From positions 248,001 through 312,000 of the forward strand of contig WOUQ01000005.1 in assembly GCA_009772925.1 (NCBI GenBank): a DNA stretch of 64,000 bases. Direction: 5' to 3'. The stretch comes from a bacterium (GTDB lineage: Bacteria > Pseudomonadota > Gammaproteobacteria > Burkholderiales > Thiobacillaceae). Below the pieces are notes generated by a model. That model made no database searches. It was not told the origin of the DNA and saw only the letters and a list, made by a program, of their open reading frames with translations. The position numbers were made by a program, and so were the translations under genes. This document shows, in pieces, positions 17,650 through 29,267 of the stretch. Within the stretch, counting starts at the first letter, position 1. Every line of letters begins with the position of its first letter.

Positions 17650-19046
17650 ACCGCTGCGAGGCCCTGCTCAACTACCTGCGTGACTGCCAGGAAGCCGTCT
17701 GCCTGATGACCCCCTGGCGCGCCACCGGACGCCTGACGCGCATCGCCGGCCTGATCATGGAGGCTTCCGGCATCAAGCTCGCCACCGGTGTGTCCTGCCG
17801 CGTGGCGATGGCAGGCGGCCAGCAGGTGGACGCCGAGGTCGTCGGCTTCTCGGGCGAGCGCCTGTTCCTCATGCCTTCCACCGACATCTATGGCCTCGGA
17901 CCCGGTGCCACGGTGGAAGTCGGCGCGGTGTGCGGCTTCGAGCCGCCGCGCATCAACAAACCCTATTACCGGCGCCGCCGCATCGAGGACCGCATCCGTC
18001 AGGTCGCCGTGGGCCCGGAACTGCTGGGCCGCGTCATCGACGGCGCCGGTCGTCCGCTCGACCGCCTGGGCATCCTCGAACCCTCGCGCCGCGCCCCCCT
18101 GTATTCGCGCTCCTTCAATCCAATGGAGCGGGAGCCCATCCAGGATGTCCTCGACGTCGGCGTGCGCGCCATCAACGCCCTGCTCACCGTCGGCCGCGGC
18201 CAGCGCATGGGCCTGTTCGCCGGCAGCGGCGTCGGCAAGTCCATGCTGCTGGGCATGATGGCGCGCTACACCGAGGCCGACGTGGTGGTGGTTGGTTTGA
18301 TCGGCGAGCGCGGCCGCGAGGTCAAGGATTTCATCGAAAACATCCTTGGCGAGGAAGGTCTCCGACGTGCGGCCGTGGTGGCCGCGCCTGCGGATTCGCC
18401 CCCTCTCCTGCGACTGCATGGCGCCGCCTACGCCACCGCAATTGCCGAACACTTCCGCGATCAGGGTTTGCATGTTCTGCTGATCATGGACTCGCTCACC
18501 CGCTTCGCGCAGGCACAGCGGGAAATCGCCTTGGCCGTCGGCGAACCGCCGGCCACAAAAGGTTATCCGCCGTCAGTTTTCGCCAAGCTGCCGCAATTGG
18601 TGGAACGGGCCGGAAACGGCCGCAAGGAGGGCGGCTCGATCACCGCCTTCTACACGGTGCTGATGGAAGGGGACGATCAACAGGACCCCGTCGCGGATGC
18701 CGCCCGTGCCATTCTCGACGGGCACATCGTGCTGTCACGCCAACTGGCTGACCAGGGCCATTATCCGGCGATCGACATCGAAGCCTCGATCTCACGGGCC
18801 ATCACCGAACTCCTGCCGAAGGCGGAACTGGACAAGGTGCGCCGTTTCCGCGGCCTGTATGCGCGCTACCAGCGCAGCCGCGACCTCATCACCATCGGCG
18901 CCTACGCGCGCGGCAACGACCCCCAACTGGACGAGGCCATCGCGCTGTATCCCGGCATGGAGAAATTCCTCATGCAGGACTTCCTGGACAAGGATGACTA
19001 TCGGTCCAGCCGGCAACAACTGGACGCACTGCTACCCTCCGCTTGA
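17637..19046 (+). CDS. fliI: Flagellum-specific ATP synthase (export ATPase) FliI
   Basis: This 469-aa F1-like ATPase has Walker [30 protein letters not shown] and Walker [18 protein letters not shown]. It energises substrate entry into the flagellar type III export system. The ATG at 17637 ([11 protein letters not shown]) lies inside the end of fliH. In many betaproteobacteria fliJ and fliK follow; here the next gene is on the opposite strand, so the cluster ends at fliI. Confidence 0.97.
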   Translation: MAELNRCEALLNYLRDCQEAVCLMTPWRATGRLTRIAGLIMEASGIKLATGVSCRVAMAGGQQVDAEVVGFSGERLFLMPSTDIYGLGPGATVEVGAVCGFEPPRINKPYYRRRRIEDRIRQVAVGPELLGRVIDGAGRPLDRLGILEPSRRAPLYSRSFNPMEREPIQDVLDVGVRAINALLTVGRGQRMGLFAGSGVGKSMLLGMMARYTEADVVVVGLIGERGREVKDFIENILGEEGLRRAAVVAAPADSPPLLRLHGAAYATAIAEHFRDQGLHVLLIMDSLTRFAQAQREIALAVGEPPATKGYPPSVFAKLPQLVERAGNGRKEGGSITAFYTVLMEGDDQQDPVADAARAILDGHIVLSRQLADQGHYPAIDIEASISRAITELLPKAELDKVRRFRGLYARYQRSRDLITIGAYARGNDPQLDEAIALYPGMEKFLMQDFLDKDDYRSSRQQLDALLPSA

Positions 19047-19056
19047 ATCCGCGACC

Positions 19057-19082
19057 CGGCCGCCGATCGGTTTCGGCGGCCG
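19057..19082. terminator. Possible bidirectional stem-loop between convergent fliI and the cco locus
   Basis: A perfect 10-bp stem CGGCCGCCGA/TCGGCGGCCG with a 6-nt loop lies 11 bp after the fliI stop and 18 bp from the convergent microprotein stop. No strong U-run follows on either strand, so it is only a candidate terminator. Confidence 0.5.
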
Positions 19083-19099
19083 CTGTCGTGCGGGTGGCC

Positions 19100-19228
19100 T
19101 TACTTTTTCTGGCTCAGCTTCAGGAAGCGGGCCAGCAGAAAAAGCCCCATGGCGATGATGAAGCCGATGGTGAACAGGCTGAGCAAGCCGATGTCCGAGC
19201 CGAACAGTTCCTGCATCACGACGTCCAT
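19100..19228 (-). CDS. DUF3149-type single-span membrane microprotein
   Basis: This 42-aa ORF is too short for the ORF track. It encodes MDVVMQELFGSDIGLLSLFTIGFIIAMGLFLLARFLKLSQKK: a short N-terminal segment, one transmembrane helix (about 14-34) and a basic C-terminus. AAGGAG lies about 9 bases before the ATG. The ELFGsDiGLlSL...GF pattern resembles proteins annotated DUF3149, from memory only. It follows ccoH by 12 bp on the same strand, so it may act in cbb3 oxidase assembly or stability, but no function is established here. Confidence 0.75.
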   Translation of the reverse strand: MDVVMQELFGSDIGLLSLFTIGFIIAMGLFLLARFLKLSQKK

Positions 19229-19240
19229 AGCGTTCTCTCC

Positions 19241-19774
19241 TTAGTGTGCCCCACGCGGGGGGGTGGTCGAAATGGGAGCCGAGGCCGCCAACCGCCAGGT
19301 GCCGGCCTCCGTTAACGAAAATTCGCCCGCCAGACGCCAGACGCGGTCGTCCGGCTCAAGTACGATGCGATGCCTGCCCAGGGGGGCGTCGGCCAGTTCG
19401 CCGGCGTAGTCTCCCTGGGCGGAGCGGAAAAGTTGCACGACGCGGTCTCGGGCCGCGTCGGTAGGATGGGCAACGAACAGTTTCAAGCTGGCCGGGGGCG
19501 ATTCCAGGCGACCTTGCAAGGCCACCATGAAGCGTCCGCGCTCGACGCTGATCTCCGCCTGAAGACCCAGGGCGGAGGCGGCCTCGTCCAGCTTCGCGTC
19601 GGTATTCACCACAGTCATGCCCTGTTTCTGGTAGCCCTCTTTCACCAGGGGATCCGGCTTGTGGGCGGCGATGAAGTAGGTCGCGAAGCTGGCCACCACC
19701 GCCGTCGCGGGCAAGCCCGCGATCAGCCAGACCATGGGTTCCTTCCACCAGGCACGCTGCGTAGGTTGGCTCAT
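19241..19774 (-). CDS. ccoH: cbb3 oxidase assembly protein CcoH/FixH
   Basis: The 177-aa protein has one N-terminal membrane helix (VWLIAGLPATAVVASFATYFIAAHKPDPLV) with the conserved KPDPLV segment, and a periplasmic beta-rich domain. FixH/CcoH proteins interact with CcoN/CcoP and are needed for stable cbb3 assembly. It follows ccoG by 13 bp and precedes the microprotein. Sequence conservation beyond the helix is low, as is usual for this family. Confidence 0.88.
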   Translation of the reverse strand: MSQPTQRAWWKEPMVWLIAGLPATAVVASFATYFIAAHKPDPLVKEGYQKQGMTVVNTDAKLDEAASALGLQAEISVERGRFMVALQGRLESPPASLKLFVAHPTDAARDRVVQLFRSAQGDYAGELADAPLGRHRIVLEPDDRVWRLAGEFSLTEAGTWRLAASAPISTTPPRGAH

Positions 19775-19787
19775 GTGCGGGGGATCC

Positions 19788-21209
19788 TCATTTCAGGAAG
19801 CTGGACTTGGCTTCGCGCACGATCCCGGGATCGTCCTCGGCCTGGATGGTCAAAAACACGGGTTGACTGGGCTTGTTCAGCTTCAGCCGATCCGCGCGCA
19901 AGGTGATGTTGTGTTCCAGGGTACCCAATGCCGGCACCTCGGCGCTGGCACCCGTGGCCACGCTCAGGCCGTCGATGCCCGCGGCACGAATGCTGTAACG
20001 ATGCGGCCGATCATCCATGTTGATGATTTGCAGGCGATACAGATTCTCGATCTGTCCATTTTCCACTTCGCGCGACAGCGTCAAACGGTCGCGGATCACG
20101 TCGGCACGCAAGGGGATGCGGTTGGCCAGGGTATAGACGAAAGCCACGCAGATGCCGAGCAGGACCACCGTATAGAACAGGGTGCGCGGCCGCATGGTGT
20201 GCTTGAGAATCTCGCGGTCTTCGTACTTGCCGTCGATGGCGTTCTGCGTCGAATAGCGAATCAACCCCTTGGGATAGCCCATCTTGTCCATGACCTGGTC
20301 GCAGGCATCGATGCAGGCCGCGCAGCCGATGCACATGTATTGCAGGCCGTTGCGGATATCGATGCCGGTGGGGCAGACCTGCACGCAGATGCCGCAGTCG
20401 ACGCAGTCGCCCAGGCCCATGGCCTTGTAATCGGCGGACTTCTTGCGCGTACCGCGGGACTCGCCGCGGCGGTAGTCATAGGTGATGATCAGGGTGTCCT
20501 GGTCGAACATCACGCTCTGGAAGCGGGCATAGGGACACATGTACTTGCACACCTGCTCGCGCATGAAACCGGCGAAGCCCCAGGTGGCGAAGCCGTAGAA
20601 GAAGATCCAGAAGGTCTCCCACGGACCCAAGGTCCAGGCCAGGAAGGACTGTCCCAGTTCGACGATAGGCGTGAAATACCCGACGAAGGTAAACCCGGTC
20701 CACAGCGACAACAGCACCCAGGCGACATGCTTGCCGCCCCGGCGCAGGATCTTCTCGCCGTTCCAGGGTGCGCTGTTGAGTTTCTTCTGCTTGTTGTGGT
20801 CGCCCTCGAACCAGCGCTCCACCGAGGTGAACAACAGGGTGTACACCGTTTGCGGACAGGCGTAGCCGCACCACAGCCGACCGGCCACGGCGGTGAACAG
20901 GAACAGGGCCAGCGCGGAAATGATGAGCAGGGCGGCCAGCCAGATGAAATCCTGGGGCCACAACACGAGGTCGAACAGATAGAACTTGCGCGCATCGAGG
21001 TCGAACAGCACCGCCTGCCGGCCACTCCAGTTCAGCCAGGGCAGGCCGTAGTAAATGATCTGGGTGAACAGCAGCAGCCCGATGCGCCAGTAATTGAAAA
21101 TGCCGGATACCGCGCGCGGGTAAATCTTCTGGTGGACCTCGTAGAGGGACTTTTCCGTCTCTCCGGATGCGCCGGTGGCGGGAGTGTTGTTGGGTGCGTG
21201 ATCGGCCAT
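19788..21209 (-). CDS. ccoG: cbb3 oxidase accessory iron-sulfur membrane protein CcoG/FixG
   Basis: The 473-aa protein has several transmembrane helices, the CGYACPQTVYT motif, and ferredoxin-type motifs CVDCGICVQVCPTG and CIGCAACIDACD. A C-terminal immunoglobulin-like domain follows the last helix. CcoG is a copper(II) reductase supplying Cu(I) for the CcoN haem-copper centre. It is downstream of ccoP on the same strand with a 193-bp gap, and upstream of ccoH. Confidence 0.95.
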   Translation of the reverse strand: MADHAPNNTPATGASGETEKSLYEVHQKIYPRAVSGIFNYWRIGLLLFTQIIYYGLPWLNWSGRQAVLFDLDARKFYLFDLVLWPQDFIWLAALLIISALALFLFTAVAGRLWCGYACPQTVYTLLFTSVERWFEGDHNKQKKLNSAPWNGEKILRRGGKHVAWVLLSLWTGFTFVGYFTPIVELGQSFLAWTLGPWETFWIFFYGFATWGFAGFMREQVCKYMCPYARFQSVMFDQDTLIITYDYRRGESRGTRKKSADYKAMGLGDCVDCGICVQVCPTGIDIRNGLQYMCIGCAACIDACDQVMDKMGYPKGLIRYSTQNAIDGKYEDREILKHTMRPRTLFYTVVLLGICVAFVYTLANRIPLRADVIRDRLTLSREVENGQIENLYRLQIINMDDRPHRYSIRAAGIDGLSVATGASAEVPALGTLEHNITLRADRLKLNKPSQPVFLTIQAEDDPGIVREAKSSFLK

Positions 21210-21402
21210 GCTGCGCTTGAATCCTCCGCCGCGCGGTATCGCATTGCGCGGGCTTTCAGAAGTGCTCGATGGTGGCGGTGGAATCGCCCGGCCATCAGTC
21301 TGGCCGGATCAACCGCCTTCGCCCGGAATGCGCTTCACTCGTTGGAATGAAGCGGATTCCGAGGCCGGCCCGAGGGCCGGCGACGGTATGCTTGCAGCGC
21401 GC
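21210..21402. other. ccoP-ccoG intergenic region with two GC hairpins
   Basis: The 193-bp gap holds no gene. It contains two compact hairpins, CCGGCCA-tcagtc-TGGCCGG at 21288-21307 and GCCGGCCC-GA-GGGCCGGC at 21364-21381. Neither is followed by a U-run on the minus strand. They may lower read-through from ccoNOQP into ccoGH or protect the ccoP 3' end. I see no clear promoter. Confidence 0.5.
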
Positions 21403-22386
21403 TTACTGGTTGGCCGGCGCGGGAGCGGCTTCAGCGGGCACGGTTTCAGCCGGCGGGGCAACCGGCGCAGGCTTGGCGCCACCGCCGAGGCCCCAGACAT
21501 AGGCCGTCAGCAGGTGCACCTTGGCCTCGCCCAGATGCGCCTGGGCAGGCATACCACCCTTGCGGCCCTTGACGATGCTTTCGATGATGGCTGCTTCGCT
21601 ACCGCCATACTGCCAAGCGTCATCGACGATGTTGGGGAAGCCGGCAGCATTGTTGCCCTTGCCGTCCTCGCCGTGGCAACCGGCGCAAGCTGCGTACTTC
21701 TCCTTGCCGACCGCCGCCAGGGCAGCGTCATGCGGCTTGCCGCCGAGGGCCAGGACGTAGTGGGCCACTTCCTTGGCACCCTGTTCGTCACCGGCCAGGC
21801 CACCCGGCATCTCGCCGACGCGGCCACCGGAGATGCTGGCCTTGACCTCGTCGGGCGTACCGCCGAACAGCCACTGGGCATCCGTCAGGTTGGGGAAGCC
21901 GCGGGCGCCCTGCGCGTCGGAACCGTGGCACTGCGAGCAGTAGGTCAGATAGAGACGCTTACCCATTTCCTGGGCCTTGGGGTCCGCGGCCACGCTCATG
22001 ATGTCCTGACCCAGGAAGGGCTGGAACACCTTGTTGAACTCGGCGTCCACCCGCTCCTTCTCCTGCTTGTAGGCATCGGCGGACGACCAGTTCCACACGC
22101 CGGCAAACTTGCCCATGCCCGGGTACAGCACCAGGTAGAGGATGCCGAAGGCGACGAGCGCGTAGAACAGCCACATCCACCAGCGCGGCAGCGGGTTGTT
22201 GAGTTCCTGCAAATCGCCGTCCCAGGTGGGATGCAGGACTTCCGCCTGCTGCCCGGGAGCGAGCTTTTCCGTGGTCTGGCTGTACAGGATCCAGAGCGAG
22301 AAGAGAATGCCCAGGATGGTGAGGGCAGCGATGTAGTAGTGCCAGAAATCGCTGATGAAGTCGGGAACCGCATATCCAGCAATCAT
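21403..22386 (-). CDS. ccoP: cbb3 cytochrome oxidase dihaem subunit CcoP
   Basis: The 327-aa protein has two N-terminal transmembrane helices (about 15-35 and 68-90) and two c-type haem motifs, CSQCH (about 150) and CAGCH (about 235), in tandem cytochrome c domains. A short Ala/Pro-rich tail follows. It delivers electrons to CcoO/CcoN. It is the last gene of ccoNOQP, 13 bp after ccoQ. Confidence 0.97.
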   Translation of the reverse strand: MIAGYAVPDFISDFWHYYIAALTILGILFSLWILYSQTTEKLAPGQQAEVLHPTWDGDLQELNNPLPRWWMWLFYALVAFGILYLVLYPGMGKFAGVWNWSSADAYKQEKERVDAEFNKVFQPFLGQDIMSVAADPKAQEMGKRLYLTYCSQCHGSDAQGARGFPNLTDAQWLFGGTPDEVKASISGGRVGEMPGGLAGDEQGAKEVAHYVLALGGKPHDAALAAVGKEKYAACAGCHGEDGKGNNAAGFPNIVDDAWQYGGSEAAIIESIVKGRKGGMPAQAHLGEAKVHLLTAYVWGLGGGAKPAPVAPPAETVPAEAAPAPANQ

Positions 22387-22399
22387 GTGTATCTCCTAT

Positions 22400-22561
22400 T
22401 CAGTCCGGCTTGCGGGCATCCTCGGGATCCTCCCGGAACGGGAGGTTGGCGGCGTCCTCGAACTTCTGCTTGTTGCCCTTGCGATAGGCCCACCAGACGA
22501 TGGCGATGAACAGCAGGAAGAAGATGACGGTCACCAGGGACCCAAAAACGCCCGCGTCCAT
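22400..22561 (-). CDS. ccoQ: cbb3 oxidase small subunit CcoQ/FixQ
   Basis: This 53-aa ORF is absent from the ORF track. It reads MDAGVFGSLVTVIFFLLFIAIVWWAYRKGNKQKFEDAANLPF and has one transmembrane helix followed by the typical WAYRKGNKQKFEDAANLPF cytoplasmic tail of CcoQ. The ATG is one base after the ccoO stop. It stabilises the CcoP interaction with the oxidase core. Confidence 0.95.
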   Translation of the reverse strand: MDAGVFGSLVTVIFFLLFIAIVWWAYRKGNKQKFEDAANLPFREDPEDARKPD

Positions 22562-22562
22562 G

Positions 22563-23174
22563 TCACTCGGCCTTGGGGCCGGAAGTCCCGAGCACCTGCA
22601 TGTACGCGATCAGCGCGTCCATCTCGGTCTTGCCTTCCAGCATCTTCGGCGCATTGGCGATTTCCTCTTCCGTGTAGCCGTGGCCAACCACGTTCAGGGT
22701 ACGCATCTTCGCCTGAATGTTGGCGGCATCGGCCGGTGCGTCGGCGAGCCAGGGATAGGCGGGCATGTTGGACTCGGGCACCACATCGCGCGGGTTCATC
22801 ATGTGCACGTAATGCCATTCGTCGGAGTAACGGCCGCCGACCCGGTGCAGGTCGGGACCGGTCCGCTTGGAACCCCACTGGAACGGACGGTCGTAGACGA
22901 ACTCGCCGGCCACGGAGAAGTGGCCGTAGCGCTCGGTCTCCGCGCGGAACGGACGGATCATCTGCGAGTGGCAGTTGTAGCAGCCTTCCCGCACATAGAT
23001 GTCGCGACCGGTCAATTGCAGCGCGTTGTAGGGCTTGAGGCCGGGCACTGCTTCCGTGGTGGACTTCTGGAAGAACAGCGGGACGATCTGCACCAGGCCA
23101 CCCACGGAGATGACCAGGAAGGACAGCACCATCAGCCAGCCAATGTTCTTTTCAAGGGTCTTGTGCGAAAACAT
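22563..23174 (-). CDS. ccoO: cbb3 cytochrome oxidase monohaem subunit CcoO
   Basis: The 203-aa protein has one N-terminal membrane helix (about 12-33) and a haem c motif in [15 protein letters not shown]. The [22 protein letters not shown] segment is typical of CcoO/FixO, and axial Met candidates are visible. It transfers electrons into CcoN. It lies 17 bp after ccoN and is directly coupled to ccoQ. Confidence 0.97.
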   Translation of the reverse strand: MFSHKTLEKNIGWLMVLSFLVISVGGLVQIVPLFFQKSTTEAVPGLKPYNALQLTGRDIYVREGCYNCHSQMIRPFRAETERYGHFSVAGEFVYDRPFQWGSKRTGPDLHRVGGRYSDEWHYVHMMNPRDVVPESNMPAYPWLADAPADAANIQAKMRTLNVVGHGYTEEEIANAPKMLEGKTEMDALIAYMQVLGTSGPKAE

Positions 23175-23191
23175 GCGTGTCTCCTTGTCCG

Positions 23192-24643
23192 TTATGCCGC
23201 GACGGCTTGAGGGATGCGGGCGTCGTTGACGGCCTTACCGGCGGCGACGGTCTTCCACACGTTGTAGGCCATCAACAGCATGCCGGCGAAGAACATGGTG
23301 CCGCCGATCAGACGGATGGTGTAGAAGGGATACATCGCGTTCACGGACTGCGCGAAGCTGTAGGTCAGCGTGCCGTCGGCGTTGGTGGCGCGCCACATCA
23401 GACCTTGCGCGACACCGGCGATCCACAGCGCGGCGATGTACAGCACGACACCGATGGTGGACCACCAGAAGTGCACGTTGATCAGCCGGGTGCTCCACAT
23501 CTCCTCGCGGCCGAACAGGCGCGGGATCAGGTAGTACAGCGAGCCGATGGAGATCATCGCCACCCAGCCCAGGGCGCCGGAGTGCACGTGACCGATAGTC
23601 CACTCGGTGTAGTGGGACAGCGCGTTCACGGTCTTCACCGACATCATCGGGCCTTCGAAGGTTGACATGCCGTAGAAGGACAGGGCGGTGATCAGGAACT
23701 TCAGGATCGGATCGGTGCGCAGCTTATGCCAGGCGCCGGACAGGGTCATGATGCCGTTCATCATGCCGCCCCAGGACGGCGCGATCAGCATCAGCGAGAA
23801 CACCATGCCGAGCGACTGCGTCCAGTCGGGCAGCGCGGTATACAGCAGGTGGTGCGGGCCGGCCCACATGTAGATGAAGTTCAGGGACCAGAAGTGCACG
23901 ATGGACAGCCGGTAGGAGAAGATGGGCCGGCCGGCCTGCTTGGGCACGAAGTAGTACATCATGCCCAGGAAGGCGGTGGTCAGGAAGAAGCCCACGGCGT
24001 TGTGGCCGTACCACCACTGCACCATGGCGTCATGCACGCCGGCGTAGGCGGAGTAGGACTTCCACCAGGAGGTGGCGTCGCCGCCCAGGATCCACGGCAG
24101 CTGGGCGCTGTTGACGATGTGCAGCACCGCGATGGTGATGATGAAGGCGCCGAAGAACCAGTTGGCCACGTAAATGTGCTGGGTCTTGCGGATGACCACG
24201 GTGCCCAGGAAGAGAATGGCATAAGCCACCCAGACCACGGCGATGAGCAGGTCGATGGGCCATTCCAGTTCGGCGTATTCCTTGCCGGAGGTGACGCCCA
24301 GCGGCAGCGACACGGCCGCCAGCAGGATGACCAGTTGCCAGCCCCAGAACACGAACGAGGCCAGTCCGTCGGACAGCAGACGCGTCTGGCAGGTGCGCTG
24401 GACGATGTACAGCGAGGTGGCGAACAGCGCGCAACCACCGAAGGCGAAGATCACCGCGTTGGTATGCAGGGGACGGATGCGTCCGTAGGAAAGATAGGGA
24501 GCCAATGGTCCCAGGGCTTCGGTTAAGGCGGGCCAGATCAACTGGGCGGACAGAATTACGCCCACCAGCATTCCGACGATTCCCCACACCACCGTCATGA
24601 TGGCGAATTGTCGGACGACCTTGTAGTTGTATGTCGCTTCCAT
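23192..24643 (-). CDS. ccoN: cbb3 cytochrome oxidase catalytic subunit CcoN
   Basis: The 483-aa polytopic protein carries haem-copper oxidase signatures: [25 protein letters not shown] (copper ligand histidine and Tyr region), the His pair in [15 protein letters not shown], and [10 protein letters not shown]. It reduces oxygen to water with high affinity and pumps protons. The ATG at 24643 ([12 protein letters not shown]) follows AAGGAGACCCGT; the ORF-track GTG start overlaps that ribosome site. It heads ccoNOQP, with an FNR-type box about 77 bp upstream. Confidence 0.98.
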   Translation of the reverse strand: MEATYNYKVVRQFAIMTVVWGIVGMLVGVILSAQLIWPALTEALGPLAPYLSYGRIRPLHTNAVIFAFGGCALFATSLYIVQRTCQTRLLSDGLASFVFWGWQLVILLAAVSLPLGVTSGKEYAELEWPIDLLIAVVWVAYAILFLGTVVIRKTQHIYVANWFFGAFIITIAVLHIVNSAQLPWILGGDATSWWKSYSAYAGVHDAMVQWWYGHNAVGFFLTTAFLGMMYYFVPKQAGRPIFSYRLSIVHFWSLNFIYMWAGPHHLLYTALPDWTQSLGMVFSLMLIAPSWGGMMNGIMTLSGAWHKLRTDPILKFLITALSFYGMSTFEGPMMSVKTVNALSHYTEWTIGHVHSGALGWVAMISIGSLYYLIPRLFGREEMWSTRLINVHFWWSTIGVVLYIAALWIAGVAQGLMWRATNADGTLTYSFAQSVNAMYPFYTIRLIGGTMFFAGMLLMAYNVWKTVAAGKAVNDARIPQAVAA

Positions 24644-24719
24644 ACGGGTCTCCTTGAGCACTTAGGCTGGGTTGAAAAACGAACGCCGAAAAATCGACAT
24701 TCAAATCCTAAAAAGTCGC

Positions 24720-24733
24720 TTGATCTATGTCAA
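24720..24733 (-). promoter_or_regulatory. FNR/Anr-type operator upstream of ccoN
   Basis: On the minus strand the site reads TTGAC-ATAG-ATCAA, one base from the FNR consensus TTGAT-N4-ATCAA. It ends 76 bp before the ccoN ATG and overlaps the ccoS stop codon. Activation of ccoNOQP by an FNR-family regulator under low oxygen is the established pattern for cbb3 operons. Confidence 0.85.
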
Positions 24734-24927
24734 TGGGCATTATCACTTGTTTTTTTGGTTTGCGTAGACTCTTCCGAGGATGGGGGAAGGTCATCGTCCA
24801 GCAAGATTCGGTGTGCCGGTCCCTCCATGTCCTCGAACTGCCCGCTGCGCACGGCCCACAGAAACACCACGGCGATGAACGCGACGAAGACGAGGCTCAG
24901 GGGGATCAATAAATACAGAATATCCAT
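24730..24927 (-). CDS. ccoS: cbb3 oxidase maturation protein CcoS
   Basis: The 65-aa protein begins MDILYLLIPLSLVFVAFIAVVFLWAVRSGQFEDMEGPAHRILLDDD. This is the classic CcoS single transmembrane helix followed by WAVRSGQFEDMEGPAHRIL. It is needed for cofactor insertion into CcoN, together with CcoI. It has AAGGAAATCA before the ATG, sits 63 bp after ccoI and about 86 bp before ccoN. Its last codons overlap the FNR box. Confidence 0.96.
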   Translation of the reverse strand: MDILYLLIPLSLVFVAFIAVVFLWAVRSGQFEDMEGPAHRILLDDDLPPSSEESTQTKKTSDNAH

Positions 24928-24990
24928 TGATTTCCTTTATGTCGGGGCGGATGGTAGGGGCCAAGCCGCCGCCGACGCAATCAATAATCT

Positions 24991-27426
<2,436 letters not shown>

Positions 27427-27437
27427 GAAGATCGATT

Positions 27438-28235
27438 CTACCCGGCGTCGCCGCTCCGTTCCTCGAACAGACGATTGGCGAGGGCGGCGAACTGCGCCAC
27501 CGACAGGGTTTCGCCGCGCCGGCCCGGATCGATGCCCAGCCCGGCAAACAGCGCGTCGTCGACCAGGCCCTTGAGGGTGTTGCGCAGGGTCTTGCGGCGT
27601 TGCCCGAAGGCCCGCGCCACCACCTCGGCAAACAGGCCGGCGTCGCGATACGGCACCCCCTCGGCCGGCAGCGGCAGCAGGCGGATGATGGCGGAGTCGA
27701 CCTTGGGAGGCGGCCGGAAGGCGCCGGGCGGCACGATGAACAGCTTCTCCACGCGGAAGCGCGCCTGCAGCATCACGGACAGGCGGCCGTAGTCCGGCGT
27801 CGCCGGTGCCGCCACCATGCGGTCCACCACCTCTTTTTGCAGCATGAACACCATGTCGCGGATTGCCGCGGCGTGCTCGGCCAGATGGAACAACAGCGGC
27901 GAGGAGATGTTGTAGGGCAGGTTGCCCACCACGCGCAGGTCGGAACCCAATTCCTGGAACGGGAAACGCAGGGCGTCGGCGCGGTGGATGGTCAGGCAGC
28001 CGGTGGGGAATTCCGCTTCCAGGCGTGTCACCATGTCCCGGTCCAGTTCCACCACATGCAGATGTTCCAGGGTCTCCAGCAGGGGCCGCGTCAGGGCGCC
28101 GGGTCCGGGACCGATCTCCACCATGCGGTCGCCGGCTTGCGGCCGGATGGCGGCGACAATGCGGCCGATGTAATGGCTGTCCACCAGGAAATGCTGGCCG
28201 AGCGACTTCTTGGCCCGAGGCAGGCCGGGGTTCAT
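27438..28235 (-). CDS. rsmA: 16S rRNA dimethyladenosine transferase RsmA (KsgA)
   Basis: The 265-aa protein shows [11 protein letters not shown], the SAM-binding [15 protein letters not shown] and the catalytic [12 protein letters not shown] motif. It dimethylates A1518/A1519 of 16S rRNA. Its ATG overlaps the pdxA TGA by four bases, matching the conserved pdxA-rsmA pairing of proteobacteria. Confidence 0.97.
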   Translation of the reverse strand: MNPGLPRAKKSLGQHFLVDSHYIGRIVAAIRPQAGDRMVEIGPGPGALTRPLLETLEHLHVVELDRDMVTRLEAEFPTGCLTIHRADALRFPFQELGSDLRVVGNLPYNISSPLLFHLAEHAAAIRDMVFMLQKEVVDRMVAAPATPDYGRLSVMLQARFRVEKLFIVPPGAFRPPPKVDSAIIRLLPLPAEGVPYRDAGLFAEVVARAFGQRRKTLRNTLKGLVDDALFAGLGIDPGRRGETLSVAQFAALANRLFEERSGDAG

Positions 28236-29200
28236 GAACCGGCCCGGTGCCCGGCCATGCGGCGGGCGGTCTCCAGGGCGACCCGCAGGCTACCCACCTC
28301 GATGAGGCCCGTACCGGCGCGGTCCAGGGCGGTGCCGTGGTCCACCGAGGTGCGCACGATGGGCAAGCCCAGGGTGATGTTCACGCCCTCGCCGAAGCTG
28401 GCGTGCTTCAGCACCGGCAGGCCCTGGTCGTGGTACATGGCCAGCACGGCGTCGGCGGCTTCCAGGTTCCCGCGCTGGAACAGCGTGTCGGCGGGCAGGG
28501 GACCCACCAGGTCCAAGCCTTCCGCACGCAGAGATGCCAGCACCGGCTCGATCACCTCGATCTCCTCTCGGCCCAGATGACCGCCCTCCCCCGCGTGGGG
28601 ATTGAGGCCGGCCACCAGGATGCGCGGCCGTGCGAGGCCGAAATCCCGGCGCAGGCCGGCGTGGAGAATGCGCAGGGTCTGCGTCAACCCATGCTGGGTC
28701 AGGGCGTCGGGCACCTCCCGCAAGGGCAGATGGGTGGTGGCCAGGGCGACGCGCATGCCGCCGCCGGCCAGCATCATCACCACCCTGGGCGTTGCGGTCA
28801 GCTCGGCGAGGAATTCGGTGTGTCCGGTGAAAGCCACGCCGGCATCGTTGATCACGCCCTTGTGCACCGGGCCGGTGACCAGGCCGGCGAACTCGCCGCG
28901 CTGGCAGCCCGCCACGGCGCGCCGCAGGGTCTCCAATACATATTTGCCGTTGGCGGGGTCGAGTCGGCCCGCCTCGACCGGGGCGGGGGCGGGCAGATGC
29001 AGCAGCGAGAGCGGGGCCGTGGCATGCGCGGAGTACTCGGGAAGCGCGATCGACAGTCCCAGGAGGGCTGCGCGCCGGGACAGCACCTCCCGGTCCGCCA
29101 GCACGACCACCGGTACCGGCGGCGGCGCCTGGGCGAGCAGGACGCAGAGGTCCGGGCCGATGCCCGCCGGTTCGCCGGCGGTCAGAATCAGGGGTGGCAA
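28232..29200 (-). CDS. pdxA: 4-hydroxythreonine-4-phosphate dehydrogenase PdxA
   Basis: The protein contains [52 protein letters not shown] and the metal-binding [11 protein letters not shown], all characteristic of PdxA in pyridoxal phosphate synthesis. The start is uncertain. The ORF-track GTG at 29236 lies within the terminator hairpin of the upstream gene, so a TTG at 29200 (giving [13 protein letters not shown], 322 aa) is preferred. The ribosome site there (TTGAGA) is weak. It overlaps rsmA by four bases. Confidence 0.9.
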   Translation of the reverse strand: MPPLILTAGEPAGIGPDLCVLLAQAPPPVPVVVLADREVLSRRAALLGLSIALPEYSAHATAPLSLLHLPAPAPVEAGRLDPANGKYVLETLRRAVAGCQRGEFAGLVTGPVHKGVINDAGVAFTGHTEFLAELTATPRVVMMLAGGGMRVALATTHLPLREVPDALTQHGLTQTLRILHAGLRRDFGLARPRILVAGLNPHAGEGGHLGREEIEVIEPVLASLRAEGLDLVGPLPADTLFQRGNLEAADAVLAMYHDQGLPVLKHASFGEGVNITLGLPIVRTSVDHGTALDRAGTGLIEVGSLRVALETARRMAGHRAGS

Positions 29201-29210
29201 GCGTTCGATC

Positions 29211-29247
29211 TCAAATAAACAAAAGGGGGTGGCCACGCCACCCCCTT
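29211..29247 (-). terminator. Rho-independent terminator of the YccA-like gene
   Basis: On the minus strand an 11-bp perfect stem AAGGGGGTGGC/GCCACCCCCTT with a 3-nt loop is followed by TTTTGTTTATTT. It begins 20 bp after the stop of the Bax-inhibitor-family gene and overlaps the first codons of the longest possible pdxA frame. Confidence 0.92.
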
Positions 29248-29267
29248 GGGTCGGCCGGAGAGCCGAA

